Assembly (NCBI GenBank): GCA_026770615.1
Contig: MU631576.1
Span: forward strand, 129,731-157,332
Direction: 5' to 3'
Length of the DNA: 27,602 nt
Origin: Pavlovales sp. CCMP2436
Taxonomy: Eukaryota; Haptophyta; Pavlovophyceae; Pavlovales
Shown: piece after piece, positions 25,399 to 27,602 of the stretch
How the letters are laid out: every line of letters begins with the position of its first letter
Position numbering within the stretch: position 1 is the stretch's first letter
Position numbers and translations under genes: made by a program
Notes under the pieces: model-generated
Seen by the model: the letters and a program-made list of their open reading frames with translations, nothing else
Database searches by the model: none
Told to the model about the DNA's origin: nothing

Positions 25399-26264
25399 GC
25401 GGCCAGCTGCACAGCGATCAGGTTCTCAACCACCGCGTCACGTCCGCTAATCTCAGCCGCATACCAGCACTCGTCCACATCCACCGGGCAGCCGTGCTCG
25501 TGCGCGTATCGCAGGACCTCGAGGTGCCCTCCCGCAGCAGCACCGTAGCAGGTGTTGCTCTCCCACGGGCAGCCGTGCTCGTGCGCATACCGCAGCATCT
25601 CGAGGTGCCCTTCTTCCGCAGCAGCGGAACACGTGTAGCTGTCCCATGGGCAGCCGTGCTCATGCGCGTACCGCAGCACCTCGAGGTGACCTCTCTGAGC
25701 AGCGCAGTAGCAGGCGATACTGTCCCATTGGCAACCGTGCTCATGCGCGTACCGCAGCACCTCGAGGTGCCATTCCCCAGCAGCACGGCGACATGTGACG
25801 TTGCTCCATGGGCAATTGCGCGAGTGGAGCCAGGTCAGCGCGGTAAGCTGCCCTTCCCCGGCAGCGGCCGAGCACGCGTGCACGGTGAGCGTGCACTGCC
25901 GGTTGTCGATCAGCTCCTCGAGGACGCCCACGCTGCCGACGGACGCGGCAAGGCAGAGCATGAACCAACGGGCCAGCACAAAGCCGGGCATGCGCTCCCA
26001 CGCGAACACGGCGAGCGTGCGCGTGCGGAGGAAGCCCGAGCGGAGCATCGCCTCCTCGGCCGGGCTCGGGTGGTCGCAGAAGTCTCTGCACGCGAGCCGG
26101 GCGCACGTGAGGTCGGCGCCGCCGATGAGCTTGAGGATGGCGCGGAGTGGATCGCCGGCGAGGATGCGGAGCAGCGGCGGGAGCGCCGCATCGGCCACCG
26201 CCTCGAGCCGCGCGCTCCTTCGCCGGGAGTGCTTGCCGCTCGGGGCCCCTTCCGCCATGCTCAT
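25395..26264 (-). CDS. F-box-like/ankyrin-repeat protein, copy 2
   Basis: A complete 289-residue frame from ATG 26264 (MSMAEGAPSGKHSRRRSARL; a second ATG two codons later is equally good) to TGA 25395. The F-box-like region (LPPLLRILAGDPLRAILKLI...CARLACRDFCDH) is followed by five 27-residue ankyrin-type repeats with HLEVLRYAHEHGCPWDSYTC words and a capping half-repeat (CWYAAEISGRDAVVENLIAV). The likely role is a ubiquitin-ligase substrate adaptor or protein-binding scaffold. It is single-exon as read. The family resembles expansions in algae and some giant viruses. Confidence 0.87.
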   Translation of the reverse strand: MSMAEGAPSGKHSRRRSARLEAVADAALPPLLRILAGDPLRAILKLIGGADLTCARLACRDFCDHPSPAEEAMLRSGFLRTRTLAVFAWERMPGFVLARWFMLCLAASVGSVGVLEELIDNRQCTLTVHACSAAAGEGQLTALTWLHSRNCPWSNVTCRRAAGEWHLEVLRYAHEHGCQWDSIACYCAAQRGHLEVLRYAHEHGCPWDSYTCSAAAEEGHLEMLRYAHEHGCPWESNTCYGAAAGGHLEVLRYAHEHGCPVDVDECWYAAEISGRDAVVENLIAVQLAA

Positions 26265-26420
26265 TCTGCCCCAGCCGAGTTTGTTTAAAATCGGGGGGTT
26301 TTCGCCTGGCTTCCGAGCTTCGCCCGCCGGCGAAGAGGCGCTCCGGAAAATCCGTATGCTATTACGTAGCGCCGATCGGATTCTCAGTTTTACTGTTATA
26401 ATCGAAAGTTATACGTATGC

Positions 26421-27602
26421 ATGGCCTCCGGGGGGAGCCAGTGGGCGAGGCAGTCTCGTGCGACGCTGCAGCTATGGAGTAACGCCTTCGGCAGCATTGA
26501 ACGCAGTGCGGTCGTCGAGGTGCTCACAGAGATGGAGGACCCAGAGCTCCGCGCGCTTGCGCGACTTGCATGCTGTCTTCTATCGCCAGCGAGCCCCATT
26601 ACCATCGGCCCAGTTGGCGCGCGTGTCCTTGCCCCATGTAATTCAGCAATTGGACTCCAGCAGGGGTCGAAAGAAGGCATGCCCTTTTTCGCTTTACCTC
26701 TCAACGTAAGAGTCATCAAGAAAATAACCCGCTTACCAAATCCCCCCCTTGCTTGTGTCCTCAATCGTAGATGACATTAATTTGTCCGGTAACGCTACAG
26801 CCGTCTTCGCAGCCTTCCCGCAGCTGACCAGCCTATTACTCTCTGAGCTCGGCTTAACAGTCCAACCCACAAAGAGTGCATACGCAACGCACCCCAACGC
26901 AGCAATCGCTGCTGGCGCCTTGACCCCCCCTGTCCCCCTCGGCCAACGCGAACAGCTCCCTGTCTCTACAGCCTTGCCCGCCTTAGGCATCGTGCACGGA
27001 GGAGTCCCAATTGGAGACGACGCCTTCATCCGGCTGCATCTTGACGACGTGTGGAAGAAGGTCGAGGCGGACGCGCGCAGGATACACAACACCTTGCGCG
27101 ATCACCCGCAGCACCGACACCAGATACTCACGCTCAGCACGCAGCACACCATCGACTACTGGCTGCAGCACGTGCACTCCGACCACACGCTTGAGATCGC
27201 TCAGCGGATGGACGCCCTCATCACCGAGCTCTCGAACGACATCGCCGGCATCGATATCGACGCCGTGCCCCTCGGGCCTGAGCGCAAGCAACTCCCCATG
27301 CGATTAGGGGGGCTGGGCCTGCGCGCGCGCGTGCAGCTCCGCAACGCAGCATACGCGAGCACGGTTGCAAAAGTCATCCCCCTCCTTGCACCCTCCCTTA
27401 ATAACGCAGGCCAGACGGTTCCGAGCTACTATGCTACGCCGCACATCACACAGCTCATCGGCGCGGGCTCGTTCGACAATGGCTCCTACAACTTGGGGCC
27501 ATTCCTCGCTTCGGGCTGCGCCGTCGCCAAGGGTGCATATGCAGCGTGGGCGGAGCTCCAAGCACGTGTAGCCCCCACTGGCAGCCTAACCCCCGCGTCA
27601 GG
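26421..27602 (+). pseudogene. Non-LTR (LINE-type) reverse transcriptase fragment
   Basis: The part from 26421 holds NAFGSIERSAVVEVLTEMED (motif A surroundings) and IGLQQGSKEGMPFFALPLN (the QQG motif B). A one-base frame change near 26750 leads to SSIVDDINLSGNATAVFAAF (catalytic DD, motif C) and then to the window edge without a stop: TVQPTKSAYATHP, ALGIVHGGVPIGDDAFIRLH and LPMRLGGLGLRARVQLRNAA, the LGGLGLRS-like signature downstream of RT in LINE-type elements. The motif A Asp is missing (QLWSNAFG where QLDxxNAFG is expected). No 5' ORF or endonuclease is seen to the left, so it is 5' truncated, which is usual for LINEs. 26268-26420 contains no gene. Confidence 0.75.

Larger units (their letters stand above)
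23736..26264. repeat. Tandem duplication of the ankyrin locus
   Basis: About 23736-24905 and 25185-26255 are homologous in the same orientation (offset 1428 bp at the stop codons). Homology covers the gene and about 210-230 bp of 3' flank. Differences include one 81-bp repeat unit, a 3-bp indel downstream and many substitutions. The 260 bp between the copies (24924-25184) are AT-richer, unique to this position, and should hold the promoter of copy 1 and the 3' end of copy 2. Confidence 0.85.

Noticed and set aside
23967..26264. Giant-virus origin of the F-box/ankyrin genes
   Set aside because: Similar repeats occur in giant viruses, but the genes lie among spliced host genes and retroelements, and the same repeats are common in algae. 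No viral hallmark gene is present.

Overview
The window looks like nuclear DNA from a GC-rich unicellular eukaryote. SEC22 and an armadillo-like gene are readable only across GT-AG introns of about 140-170 nt. Several families of LTR retrotransposon, a non-LTR reverse transcriptase and many small inverted-repeat elements lie between the genes. The F-box/ankyrin proteins, with 27-residue HLEVLRYAHEHGCPWD-type repeats, recall families abundant in haptophytes, pelagophytes and other algae and in some giant viruses. A marine microalga is my best guess, but the sequence does not prove it.

Layout. (1) 1-1124, minus: 5' part of an unrecognised secreted protein that runs off the left edge. (2) 1203-3007: a gene-free patchwork of small repeats, foldbacks and hairpins. 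(3) 3008-3939, minus: a complete three-exon SEC22 R-SNARE of 214 residues. (4) 3940-4990: intergenic, with hairpins and an AT-rich stretch. (5) 4994-7306: a divergent pair, RNase HI-SAP (minus) and an armadillo-like protein (plus). (6) 7462-8073: a TIR element with a second small element inside it. (7) 8072-23437: about 15 kb of degenerate Ty1/copia-type elements. A (plus, 8072 to about 12744) has a 5' LTR and runs gag to integrase, then stops short of RT. B (minus, about 12745-17927) belongs to the same family, converges on A and has lost its 5' half. C (minus, 17928-23437) is a different family whose 3' LTR abuts the zinc knuckle of B. All three carry in-frame stops and frameshifts. (8) 23736-26264, minus: a tandem duplication of an F-box/ankyrin gene together with its 3' flank. 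(9) 26421-27602, plus: a degenerate non-LTR reverse transcriptase fragment that runs off the right edge.

The host genes (SEC22, RNase H, ARM protein, F-box/ankyrin proteins) show no common pathway; this is a transposon nest between unrelated genes. The most unusual points are these. A and B share a long cysteine-rich region between the gag zinc knuckle and the protease, while their integrase lacks a recognisable HHCC zinc finger. C encodes a strongly hydrophobic segment between gag and protease. Each visible LTR starts with TGTC followed at once by a hairpin. A short ORF overlaps the stop codon of both ankyrin copies as ATGA. I found no CRISPR array, rRNA or tRNA gene.
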